Below are positions 1-7,722 of a stretch of 47,563 nt of DNA, in pieces. How positions within the stretch are numbered: position 1 is the first letter of the stretch; the number at the start of each line of letters is the position of its first letter. The notes under the pieces were generated by a model, which saw only the letters and a program-made list of their open reading frames with translations, did not search any database and was not told the DNA's origin. The DNA is taken from assembly GCA_963749535.1 (NCBI GenBank), contig CAVVNF010000038.1:1-47563 (forward strand), written 5' to 3'. The position numbers were made by a program, and so were the translations under genes. The stretch is from Chersky-299 sp963749535. Lineage in GTDB: Bacteria > Actinomycetota > Thermoleophilia > RBG-16-64-13.

Positions 1-300
1 GTTCCTTCGGTGCGAGCTGAGGCTCTTGTCAAAGACGCGCGTGACTTCCTTGAGAATCTCGCCGGGAAAAGCCTGGAAATCCAGTCGGCGCTGGAAGACC
101 AACTGGTTGGTCCCAACGAGGTACTGGAACACCAAGGGCACGTTGGCGTTCTCAAAGAGACAAAGACCGGCAAACTGCTTAGCATGAGCGCGTATTCGTG
201 GGGCGGGGGTCAACTTCACCGTCCGGTCGCACTGGAGATGGATTTGGGGCTGGGCGTGTCGGTTCGATCTGGGTCGGGGATCTACTGGCGTTCTGGCCAC
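1..300 (-). CDS. Possible 3'-truncated CDS of unknown function
   Basis: A 100-codon minus-strand frame runs open from a GTG at 300 to the window edge, so the C-terminus is missing. The opposite strand is also open here. I prefer the minus frame because, counted by eye, its third codon positions are richer in G+C (about three quarters against about 63%). The product would contain the stretch LCLFENANVPLVFQYLVG and a basic C-terminal part. I do not recognise the family. The surrounding DNA is full of broken genes, so this may be a remnant too. Confidence 0.2.
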   Translation of the reverse strand, partial: MARTPVDPRPRSNRHAQPQIHLQCDRTVKLTPAPRIRAHAKQFAGLCLFENANVPLVFQYLVGTNQLVFQRRLDFQAFPGEILKEVTRVFDKSLSSHRRN

Positions 301-483
301 TAGCTCAGGGGTATCAATGCATTCTTCAGCTCGCCGACGGGATAACAGCCAATGTCAGCACAAGCGGTCCAGCTGTTCGCCCAGTTCCCGGTTGCTACGC
401 ACGCTAGAGGCTTCTGTGCTCACGGCGGACCAGATGGTTACCTTTACCAAGTGGCTAGCTTCCCAGGCGGAGTACTTGCGTCC

Positions 484-810
484 ATGACCGACAAGCCGTA
501 CACCACATACAGGGTGAAGGGTGCATCAAGGATACGGTGGAAACGCATCCTTCTCTGGAGCATGGTTGGGCTTCTTGTGGTGGCGCTCGCCGCGGTCGGT
601 GGCTCCTATCTGTGGCTGAACAGCCTGGTGGATTGGGACCACACGATGATGCCATGGTGTGGTGGGCTGGGGACTGACCATCGGCTTCTGACATCGCGAC
701 TACTCGTGCCTCTGGCCGCGCGGCTGGGGAGGGCGCGATCGGCGACCGACTCCGCACATTCCACGCAGTGGGCGAATCAAGCTGTCTTGTCAAAAGTTCA
801 ATCGCCCTGA
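484..810 (+). pseudogene. N-terminal remnant resembling an LytR-CpsA-Psr (LCP) protein
   Basis: From the ATG at 484 the frame reads MTDKPYTTYRVKGASRIRWK and then a single hydrophobic helix (ILLWSMVGLLVVALAAVGG) followed by SYLWLNSLV. This layout, with a short cytoplasmic PYTxYR-type start, a basic patch, one membrane anchor and an outward-facing continuation, is typical of actinobacterial LCP ligases, which attach glycopolymers to peptidoglycan. After about residue 57 the frame turns into unrelated sequence, and no LCP catalytic domain follows. I read it as a truncated gene. The family assignment rests on the N-terminus only, so any single-anchor envelope protein is possible. Confidence 0.35.
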
Positions 811-1309
811 AAAGGACCAACCCGAAATTCCCGCACTTGGCCTCGGCTCCAGGTGAAGCGGCAGGTCTACAACCACCACCCAACGGATCTTGAGGAGGGT
901 GGCCTTGAGCCGCACGACGCTGCGGCTGCCGACCACGTTTTTGTACCGGTGCTTGGCGACCAGCTCCGGGATGATTACGATGACGGTGTGATCTGGTCCG
1001 GGAGCCAGGGAGCGGACATACTGTAGCGGCCTGCGTGAAGCCGCCAAGCTTGGATGAAGCGACCACCAGGGGGACATCTGTCCCCAAGGCCTGCCAATCG
1101 CGGCGGAGGCGCTGCTGCCAGGGGGCGTCGCTGTACAGCGTTACCGCTTCAAACCGATCGGTGACCAGCGAATTGCCAAAGGCGAGCGCGCGGGCGGTGG
1201 GATCGTCTATTTGGGAGACAAAGAGAACGACTGTGGTGCGTGGGGGTTCGGCCACTTGGCGGATGAGCACCTTGCGGTCGTCCCCGCTTGCCCCTTCTTC
1301 TTGGCTTGC
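790..1309 (-). pseudogene. C-terminal fragment of an APC-family amino acid permease
   Basis: Two minus-strand frames together give the soluble C-terminal domain seen in many actinobacterial APC permeases. The first, downward from about 1309, reads PPRTTVVLFVSQIDDPTARA followed by RRDWQALGTDVPLVVASS. The second, from about 1040 downward, reads PLQYVRSLAPGPDHTVIVII, then PELVAKHRYKN and VRLKATLLKIRWVVVVDLPL. The frame changes near 1030-1070. No transmembrane part is present upstream, where about 600 residues would be expected, so this is a 5'-truncated and frameshifted remnant. It neighbours other gene fragments, consistent with a decayed region or a rearranged contig end. Confidence 0.5.
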
Positions 1310-1766
1310 GTCGGTCGACCGCCTGTCAATTGTCGCCCTCCCTTCTCGAGGTGCCTCTCAGCGGGACTCCTTCTTCGTGGAGTCGATTATCTCACTGCCT
1401 CCGTAAAGGGTTTATGAGCGCTGGTACCCCCGCCGTAAGAATGCCGTTAGACACGAGGCTTCTAGCCGCTTAGAAGAACCGTCGGGGCATGAGGCATGAG
1501 GTACGAGATATCGCCAGGTAGCTAGCGCCCTTGCGCTCCCATCATTCGCACTACCGATCATTGCTCTGCAGGGCAGTGTTGCCGGGATGGTCAGGCCCTA
1601 GCTGACCTTCGGGAGGGCGGCCAAAACGTCTGTTGTTTAGTGGCCAGTTATGCCGGGTATGCAGCCCTCGTTCGACCGACGCGGCTGGGTCTCTGCCCTC
1701 GCCGCTGCGGTTGATCTGGGACCCGGTCTGTTTTGTTGATTTCGCAGAATATCGGTACGAGAGAGA
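1310..1766. other. No gene recognised; short heptamer repeat
   Basis: I see no convincing coding frame on either strand here. The only local structure is three adjacent heptamers at 1487-1507 (GCATGAG, GCATGAG, GTACGAG). Confidence 0.4.
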
Positions 1767-2146
1767 GTGGCAGTGGCGCAACTGGTGAAATGGCCTGAAT
1801 TGGAACGGCTCCACGAATTAGTCGATAGCAAAGGCGAAGTCTGGGAGCCGGTGGAGATTCGGTTCCAGATAAAGCCGGGACCCGATGAGAATTGGGGGCC
1901 GGAACTCTCCGGGCGCTGTCTGTTGAAGGTCTCCTGGCTCCCAGCCCGGCCGCGGTAACAAGACCTCAATCAGAAAGTGGTGAGTCCACGGAAGACGTGG
2001 TTTGTTACGCGCCTTCGAGCTTGCTCAAGGACGGCAGCCTGGTGACCTTCCGGGTTCATCCTCGCGACGCTCTGGGACTTGCCACCTCAGAGATACTTGG
2101 GACAAACACTTCCGGGTTCGCCTGGATGACTTGGGATTTCGCCTAG
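1767..2146 (+). pseudogene. Unrecognised open region, probably frameshifted
   Basis: A GTG at 1767 opens a frame rich in charged residues (KWPELERLHELVDSKGEVWE, then a segment containing IKPGPDENWGPELSG) that stops at 1958. The next frame is open across 1892-2146 and reads STEDVVCYAPSSLLKDGSLV near its middle. The two might be halves of one broken gene. I do not recognise the family in either half. No membrane segment or signal peptide is seen. Confidence 0.2.
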
Positions 2147-2529
2147 AAGAGCTCGAATAGCTCGCCGTACATCACATTTTCGTGCGCGTCTCGGCTGCCG
2201 ATTTCCCGATGGCTGCCGCCCGCTAGAGACGGAGCTTCATTCACCAGTAGGCTTCGCATGACTATCGCCTCGAGGGGGCGCGAACCCAGCAGGCTGCCGG
2301 CAGGCGAGGCAGCGGCGCACGAGCTCACGCATGAACGGTTTGGTGGTGTCGTTAAGATCCTAGGCGCCCACCGAATGATGCCGGCGCTGCAAGCCTTGTC
2401 TCTGGCCCGCACCGGGTCCCTTGCTGTACTTGATGGCGACGAGTGCTTAGGGAACGGGGAGCGCGAATCAGAATTCCCGGTGCTAGCATGGCTCCTATGC
2501 GTGAGAACGACGCTAGAACGTTTGAATCG
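2147..2529. other. No gene recognised
   Basis: Several frames are open across this stretch on both strands, but none shows a family I can name, a good ribosome-binding site or consistent codon bias. It separates the unrecognised open region from the methyltransferase remnant. Confidence 0.3.
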
Positions 2530-2830
2530 TTGGGCGGTCGACTACGATGAAGGCAGGCTGCAGCGGATCTTCTTCGGACGGGTGCAGGGCGCCGTTCTAG
2601 ACATCATCTCGAGTCTCCAGCCGCAGCGGCTTTGTCTCCTTGAGGTGGGGTGCGAAACGGGCGCACTGCTAGGGCGAGCGGACCAGCCCTTTTCCGAAGG
2701 TGAACTTTGTGGAGTCAATCGGCGCCGGAGATGGTGCGGGTGGCCCAAGAAGCAACCTGTGCGAAGTCTCCCTTGTCCTTGGGGCCGCGGCTCAGAGCCT
2801 GCCCTTCCCCGACGCCCTGTGGAGAGCATT
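2530..2830 (+). pseudogene. Class I SAM-dependent methyltransferase remnant
   Basis: The frame reads WAVDYDEGRLQRIFFGRVQG, AVLDIISSLQPQRLCLLEVG and then CETGALLGRA. This matches the start of small UbiE/COQ5-like methyltransferases, including motif I (normally LDVGCGTG, here LEVGCETG). After motif I the reading shifts. Another frame carries MVRVAQEAT, where the acidic-loop helix should be, and a third carries LPFPDALWRA, the usual LPFPDxxFD motif. The sequence then runs directly into the kinase start at 2831, so the C-terminal half is gone. Several indels, degraded motifs and the truncation make this a pseudogene. Confidence 0.55.
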
Positions 2831-3739
2831 ATGCGGTATAGCCCCGGTCAGACGATTGATGATTACGAGATCGTCGCGGAGCTGGGCGAAGGGGCCTATG
2901 CCGAGACCTACAAGGCGCGTGACACCCGCACGGGCCGGATGGTCATGCTGAAGGTTCCCAATCCTCTTCTCTTCGGAGATCCCCAGATCTACCAGCGCTT
3001 CCAGCGGGAGACCGAGATCGCCCGACGCCTGGACCACCCCGGGGTACAGCGAAGCCTCGACCTGCATGACAATGCTAACGAGCCGTATCTCGTGCTCGAA
3101 TACATTGAGGGCAAGAACCTGCGGCTGCGCATGCAAGAGTTCAAGGAGCGCGTGCCTATCCCTGTCGCCATCGATTGGGGTCGCCAATTGGCACGGGCGC
3201 TCGGTTACCTGCACTCCCGCGGTATCACCCATGGCGACCTCAAGCCGGAGAACGTGTTGGTGACCGACGAGGGGACACTCAAGATCGTCAACTTCGGTAC
3301 CGCCCTGCTGACTGGTGCGCGCCGCCCCACCTGGCGGCACGTTTCAGAGGGGCTCGCGACTCCGGACTACATGAGTCCTGAGCAAGTGCAAGGCGGCCGA
3401 GGTGATCCGCGCAGCGACATCTATGCCTGGGGGGTGATCCTCTATGAACTCCTCACCGGCAGAGTTCCTTTCGAGGGCGACAACCGGCTTGGTGTCATAG
3501 CCGGTCACCTGAGGCGGACTCCAGTCCACATCCGGTCGCTACGCCCGGAGGTCGCCCCCGCCTTGGAGGCGGTGGTCCTCAAGGCCATGCGCCGGTATCC
3601 CGAGCATCGTTACCAATCAGCCGGGGACCTCATCGCTGATCTCGCTCGTCTGGACACTCTTGACGCCGCCCACTTCGACCTTCGACCGGAGGAGCCAATG
3701 GGCGACATCACAGCGTGCGAGACTCAAAGACAACTCTGA
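2831..3739 (+). CDS. PknB-like Ser/Thr protein kinase with NFG instead of DFG
   Basis: This is a 302-residue Hanks-type kinase, and the domain fills nearly the whole protein. The glycine-rich loop is ELGEGAYAETYKA (residues 17-29), the ATP lysine is K41 and the helix-C glutamate is probably E60. The catalytic loop is HGDLKPEN (134-141), so the HRD arginine is glycine but the aspartate and N141 are kept. The DFG motif reads NFG (N154), losing the metal-binding aspartate, and the APE motif reads SPE. These changes may lower or abolish activity, though some NFG kinases could still work. The ATG at 2831 has a GGAGAG site five bases upstream. The frame ends with TGA at 3737-3739, and a membrane helix follows in the same frame (see 3740-3811). 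It converges on the DUF2254 gene. A longer upstream frame exists, but it covers the methyltransferase remnant. Confidence 0.85.
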   Translation: MRYSPGQTIDDYEIVAELGEGAYAETYKARDTRTGRMVMLKVPNPLLFGDPQIYQRFQRETEIARRLDHPGVQRSLDLHDNANEPYLVLEYIEGKNLRLRMQEFKERVPIPVAIDWGRQLARALGYLHSRGITHGDLKPENVLVTDEGTLKIVNFGTALLTGARRPTWRHVSEGLATPDYMSPEQVQGGRGDPRSDIYAWGVILYELLTGRVPFEGDNRLGVIAGHLRRTPVHIRSLRPEVAPALEAVVLKAMRRYPEHRYQSAGDLIADLARLDTLDAAHFDLRPEEPMGDITACETQRQL

Positions 3740-3811
3740 AGCTACCTGGCGCTTATTGTGGGTGCCTGTCTGATTGTCTTTGTTGTCGTGTTGTTGGTGG
3801 TGTTGCGATGA
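3740..3811 (+). other. In-frame transmembrane tail beyond the kinase TGA stop
   Basis: Directly after the kinase TGA the same frame continues for 23 codons to a second TGA. It encodes SYLALIVGACLIVFVVVLLV followed by VLR, a textbook single membrane helix ending in arginine. Bacterial PknB-type kinases are usually membrane-anchored after the kinase domain. The helix was therefore probably part of the ancestral protein and is now separated by a nonsense codon, a sequence error or, less likely, readthrough. Confidence 0.6.
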
Positions 3812-3836
3812 ACCGAGCGTAGCTCCTTAGGCACGT

Positions 3837-3854
3837 GGCGGCAGGCCGGCCGCC
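3837..3854. terminator. GC hairpin between convergent genes
   Basis: GGCGGC (3837-3842) pairs with GCCGCC (3849-3854) across the six-base loop AGGCCG. It lies between the end of the kinase reading frame and the end of the DUF2254 gene, where a bidirectional terminator would be expected. There is no T-run. Confidence 0.4.
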
Positions 3855-3859
3855 CAGGC

Positions 3860-5273
3860 CTAGCCCAAGCCGCGCGCGTCGGGCTGGAGGGCGACCTCAG
3901 CCAGGACACGATGCGACGCTACTCGCTGGTCGACCGCCTCGGCAAGCAGGGCCTTATGGCGCATAAGCACAGGCCTGCGCTCCTCGGGGACGATCGGCGT
4001 GAGAGCATCAAGCAGGTTCGCCAGGCGTCTCGTAACCTGCGGCGAGCCAGCCCCGAACTCGGTGATCTCGGTCAGGGCGAGATCGACGAACTGTTCCCAG
4101 GTGCGGACTTGCATGATGAGCCTCACCTCACCGCCCTCGTCCGCGAACAAACCGCTCGGCCAGGTACGGGTGGCCATGAGCCGCAAGAAGTCCTGAAGGC
4201 GGTCGAGCACCTGGACGGCGGTGGTCGGGGCATTGACGGCCGGCGAAAGTGCTTGCGCGGCCACGTCGACGAGAGCCCTTATCCCGTAGAACGGGTCTTG
4301 ATAGACAGCTCGCTCGGGTCCCACGTCGACGGCGCGCAAGAGCTGTTTGTCGGTGGGGCCATCGGTCGCACACGTTCCTGCCGAGAAGACCTCGAATAGC
4401 GGTTCGCCGCTGGCGACATATTGGCCAACCTGAGGGACCAGTCGCAGCACCACGTCGTGCTCACTCGCCCGGCGCACGCAAGCGGCCACATCGACGGCTT
4501 GCAGTACGCCTTGGGCGGCGTGCTCGGCCAGCGACGAGGGGCCTTTGCGGCTGTAGACAAGCCGCGCACAGAGTTCGAGCGCCGGTGGTTGGACCTCGAC
4601 GTAATGCCCGTCGCCTGGGAACATGCGGCGCAGCGCTGCGCGCGTCTCGATGGCCACGGTGCTGATGGCGTAAGCGATGCGCATAGCCTCTGATCGTTAG
4701 CGTGACGTAAGCGATAAACACGGCGATGCTGGCGATGGCCAGAGCCATGGCCACGGCAACGGAGACGGTCGAGACCGTGCGGCCGGCACGGGTCAGTTGG
4801 TCAAGGTACCCGAGGCTCACAAGCGGATAGATGAAGGTAGCGATGAACGTTCCTAGGGCAACCTTAGTAATGGTCGAGCGCACATAGGTGCGCAGCACTC
4901 GGGGCGAGAACTGCTGGCTGGCTAGTTGCAGCGCCACCAGTCCAATCGAAAAGACCACGCCGAGAAAGGTCAGCATCGCCGTCGCGAGAGTAGCCAGAAC
5001 CACATTGGCTGCGCCGGCACTCACCACCCAGGGAGCGGTCCGCGTAATCACCGGTGACAGCGTCACGTCGACGGCGCGCGTTATCACCGCCAGCAGCAGC
5101 GAACCGATCAGGAACACAGTCGGCAGAAGCCAGAATGTGTCGTAGAAGCGCTCGCGCAGGCGCAAAAGGACAAAACGCCGCCGCTCGACGGCAATCTGCG
5201 CCTTGACCGGTCCATGTGCGGGCGCGCGGCGATCCTCGCCGCGTTGCAACCCGGGCTGCTGCTCGCCCATCAT
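3860..5273 (-). CDS. DUF2254 family membrane protein (one frameshift)
   Basis: The start is the ATG pair at 5273, preceded by GGAAAGG seven bases upstream. The N-terminal half has about four hydrophobic segments: FWLLPTVFLIGSLLLAVITR, a segment around VVSAGAANVVLATLATAMLT, then LGTFIATFIYPLVSLGYL and VSVAVAMALAIASIAVFIAY. It also carries the DUF2254 signature FSPRVLRTYV. Near 4690 the frame shifts by one base, and the conserved soluble half resumes in another frame (MRIAYAISTVAIETRAAL, then DPFYGIRALVDVAAQALSPA, the second typical of the family) to the stop at 3860. The two halves join at the expected point, so a sequencing indel is as likely as a true mutation. The function of the family is unknown. 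It is transcribed away from the kdp operon. Confidence 0.75.
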
Positions 5274-5345
5274 CTCGTGACCTTTCCTTGCGGACGTTTC
5301 GCCGCCGATGGCCTGGCTTCGGGCCTTTAGAAACGACGAAAGGCC

Positions 5346-5366
5346 CCGAATCCTTGCTCGATTCGG
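5346..5366 (-). other. Small hairpin in the DUF2254 upstream region
   Basis: CCGAATC (5346-5352) pairs with GATTCGG (5360-5366) around a seven-base loop, about 75 bases upstream of the DUF2254 start codon. It could form in the mRNA leader. No known riboswitch was recognised. Confidence 0.25.
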
Positions 5367-5605
5367 CGCCTTTTCCACGTCGAAGCGCCGATGCCGACCA
5401 GACTTCCCGGCGCTCCGTGTGACGGTACCAGTCTATCCCGCCGTGGGATTCTAAAACAGGGGCGACTCTTGGCCGCGAACGAATGCTCGAACAGCGCGAT
5501 CCCCAACCCAAACGGTCTCTGAATCCAGCCATGTGATGGGTCTCTCGTTGGTCGATACGGTGCCCGTCAGCAAGCGTGTAAATCAAGCCTGAACCGGGAA
5601 GATCG

Positions 5606-5713
5606 CCGGCAGGCAGATGTGAGGGGAAGCCAGCCCGTTTCTAGAGAGATTTCATAGAAACGAAGCGGCATCCCTCACAGGTTTTCGACGCGGCGTGTGG
5701 TTAGCTCTGCCGG
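5606..5713 (+). promoter_or_regulatory. Structured RNA leader upstream of the kdp operon
   Basis: Three perfect pairings are nested or stacked in this 108-base stretch: CCGGCAG 5606-5612 with CTGCCGG 5707-5713; TGTGAGGG 5618-5625 with CCCTCACA 5672-5679; CGTTTCTA 5636-5643 with TAGAAACG 5655-5662. The outer stem ends about 20 bases before the first small ORF of the kdp operon. This looks like a cis-acting RNA such as a riboswitch or attenuator. Potassium genes in Gram-positive bacteria are often controlled by c-di-AMP (ydaO) riboswitches, but I do not see the ydaO consensus core, so the ligand is unknown. Confidence 0.45.
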
Positions 5714-5734
5714 TCGAGAAGCGAGGTGTGGGTG

Positions 5735-5815
5735 ATGGATGCAGTCGTTGTCCTTATTCTGTTGGCTTTTGTCGCGCTCTGTTGGGGTTTCGTCTTGCTA
5801 CTCGGTCGGCTCTGA
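5735..5815 (+). CDS. 26-residue membrane peptide leading the kdp operon
   Basis: The ATG at 5735 opens MDAVVVLILLAFVALCWGFV followed by LLLGRL and a TGA stop. It is a single hydrophobic helix with a C-terminal arginine. A GAGGTGTGGGTG stretch just upstream may serve as a ribosome-binding site. Similar tiny membrane ORFs precede kdpF in other actinobacterial kdp operons (from memory of such loci). It may be a KdpF-like accessory peptide, but no activity can be assigned. kdpF begins 50 bases downstream. Confidence 0.55.
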   Translation: MDAVVVLILLAFVALCWGFVLLLGRL

Positions 5816-5865
5816 GTCGCGCGGCGATTGGGCCGGAAACGAGTCCTTGAGCTAGAGGAAAGGTC

Positions 5866-5949
5866 ATGTTGATCGTCAGCGCCATAGTCGGGGTACTCCT
5901 CCTGGGTTACCTCATCTACGCCCTGGTCAAGCCGGAGAAACTGGGATGA
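5866..5949 (+). CDS. kdpF: KdpF, small subunit of the potassium-transporting ATPase
   Basis: The 27-residue peptide reads MLIVSAIVGVLLLGYLIYAL and ends VKPEKLG. This is the usual KdpF form: one transmembrane helix and a short cytoplasmic tail ending xPExF/L. KdpF stabilises the KdpABC complex in the membrane. A strong AGAGGAAAGG site precedes the ATG. Its TGA overlaps the kdpA start as ATGA, so translation of the two is coupled. Confidence 0.9.
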   Translation: MLIVSAIVGVLLLGYLIYALVKPEKLG

Positions 5950-7703
5950 CCCTCTGGGGCTGGCTGCAGATCGTCCTCTTCTTCGCCGTCGTCTTGCTCC
6001 TTGCTAAGCCCCTGGGCTCCTACATGGCGCGGGTGTTCGAGGGCAAGCGGATCTTCGGGCTCAGCCGGGTCTTGGGCCCCACGGAGCGGTTCATATACCG
6101 GGTCGGTGGGGTGGATGCCGAGGCGGAGATGGGCTGGAAAAGGTACGCCGCCACCGTCCTGGTGTTCAGCGCGGTGGGCTTCCTCTTCCTCTATCTGCTG
6201 CAACGAGTCCAAGGGTGGTTGCCGGGCGGTCCGGCCGGGGTGGGAAACGTCAGTCCCACTCTTTCATTCAACACCGCCATCAGCTTCCTCACCAATACCA
6301 ACTGGCAGGCCTACGCCGGTGAGTCCACCATGAAATACGCGACGCAGATGGTGGGTCTCACCGTGCAGAACTTCTTCTCGCCGGCCGTGGCCATGGCCAT
6401 ACTCATTGCCCTTATCCGCGGTTTCTCTCGCCGGGCCACCGATCGCCTGGGCAACTTCTGGGTGGACATGACCCGGTCCATCCTCTATATCCTGCTGCCC
6501 TTGGCCTTCATCCTAGCGATCGCGCTGCTCTCGCAGGGAGTGGTGCAGACGCTGCACCCCTCGCAAACGGTGCAGTTGGTCCAGCCCTACGTCAACGCGC
6601 AGGGGCAGACCATCACCACTCAGACCCTCGCTGTGGGCCCCGTGGCGTCTCAGAGCGCGATCGAGCATCTGGGCACCAACGGGGGTGGCTTCTTCAACGT
6701 CAACTCGGCGCATCCCTTCGATAATCCCACGCCGCTTGCCAACTTCCTCATGATGGTGGCGCTCATCCTCATCCCGGCTGCGCTTTGTTACACGTTTGGG
6801 CGCATGGTCGGTAACACCAAGCAGGGTTGGGCGGTGCTGGCGGCCATGACCATTGTGCTCTTGGGGTTGATGATTGCCGTCTACCACTTCGAGCAGCAGG
6901 GCGTGCCGCAAGAGGCGGCGGCTGGTGCCCAACTGCACGCGATGTCAGGCACGACGACGGCGCAGCCCGGCGGCAACATGGAGGGCAAGGAAGTGCGTTT
7001 CGGTATCGCCGATTCGTCCATATGGGCGGCGGCTACCACCGCCGCCTCCAACGGCTCGGTAAATGCCATGCACGACTCCTTCACGCCGCTCGGCGGTCTG
7101 GTCCCTCTCGTCCTTCTCGACCTAGGCGAGGTTATCTTCGGGGGGGTGGGCTCCGGGCTCTACGGGATGCTCATCTTGGCTATCGTGGCGATCTTCATCG
7201 CCGGCCTCATGGTGGGTCGCACGCCGGAGTACCTCGGTAAGAAGATCGAGATGTACGAGATGAAGATGGCATCGCTCATCATCCTCATCCCGATCATGGC
7301 CATCCTTGTGGGCACGGCCATCGCCGTGGCCACCGGAGCCGGACGAGCGGGCATCGCCAACCCCGGGGCGCACGGTCTCTCCGAGATCCTCTATGCCTTC
7401 AGCTCGACAGTGGGCAATAACGGGAGCGCCTTCGCCGGTCTGTCTGCCAACACCACCTTCTACAACATCGCTCTCGGCATCGCCATGCTAATCGGGCGGT
7501 TTTGGACGCTGGTGCCCACCCTGGCCATCGCCGGTTCTCTGGGCAAGAAGACGTACCATCCGGAGAGCGCCGGCACTCTGCGCACGGATGGCCCCATGTT
7601 CGTGGGCCTGCTGATAGCCGTGGTCGTGGTGGTGGCGGCCTTGAGCTTCATCCCGGCGCTCGCCTTGGGTCCGATAATCGAGCACCTACTAATGATCCAT
7701 TGA
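5946..7703 (+). CDS. kdpA: KdpA, potassium-translocating subunit
   Basis: At 585 residues it has the length expected for KdpA and is uninterrupted. It is the channel-like, multi-pass membrane subunit that selects K+ from the periplasmic side in the high-affinity KdpFABC pump. Selectivity-filter loops typical of KdpA are visible: TNTNWQAYAGE (about residue 117), GTNGGGFFNVNSAHPF (about 242) and SSTVGNNGSAFAGL (about 490). The start is fixed by the ATGA overlap with kdpF. kdpB follows after 19 bases. Confidence 0.97.
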   Translation: MTLWGWLQIVLFFAVVLLLAKPLGSYMARVFEGKRIFGLSRVLGPTERFIYRVGGVDAEAEMGWKRYAATVLVFSAVGFLFLYLLQRVQGWLPGGPAGVGNVSPTLSFNTAISFLTNTNWQAYAGESTMKYATQMVGLTVQNFFSPAVAMAILIALIRGFSRRATDRLGNFWVDMTRSILYILLPLAFILAIALLSQGVVQTLHPSQTVQLVQPYVNAQGQTITTQTLAVGPVASQSAIEHLGTNGGGFFNVNSAHPFDNPTPLANFLMMVALILIPAALCYTFGRMVGNTKQGWAVLAAMTIVLLGLMIAVYHFEQQGVPQEAAAGAQLHAMSGTTTAQPGGNMEGKEVRFGIADSSIWAAATTAASNGSVNAMHDSFTPLGGLVPLVLLDLGEVIFGGVGSGLYGMLILAIVAIFIAGLMVGRTPEYLGKKIEMYEMKMASLIILIPIMAILVGTAIAVATGAGRAGIANPGAHGLSEILYAFSSTVGNNGSAFAGLSANTTFYNIALGIAMLIGRFWTLVPTLAIAGSLGKKTYHPESAGTLRTDGPMFVGLLIAVVVVVAALSFIPALALGPIIEHLLMIH

Positions 7704-7722
7704 TGGAGCGAGAGACCTCAAG

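Noticed and set aside
1487..1507. Heptamer triplet as a CRISPR or iteron array
   Set aside because: There are only three short adjacent copies, with no spacers, replication gene or further repeats.
2258..2830. A 190-residue N-terminal extension on the kinase
   Set aside because: This part encodes broken methyltransferase motifs in shifting frames, and a good ribosome-binding site precedes the ATG at 2831.
5606..5713. A ydaO c-di-AMP riboswitch
   Set aside because: The position fits, but the conserved core segments I know for that class are not visible, so only a generic structured leader is reported.
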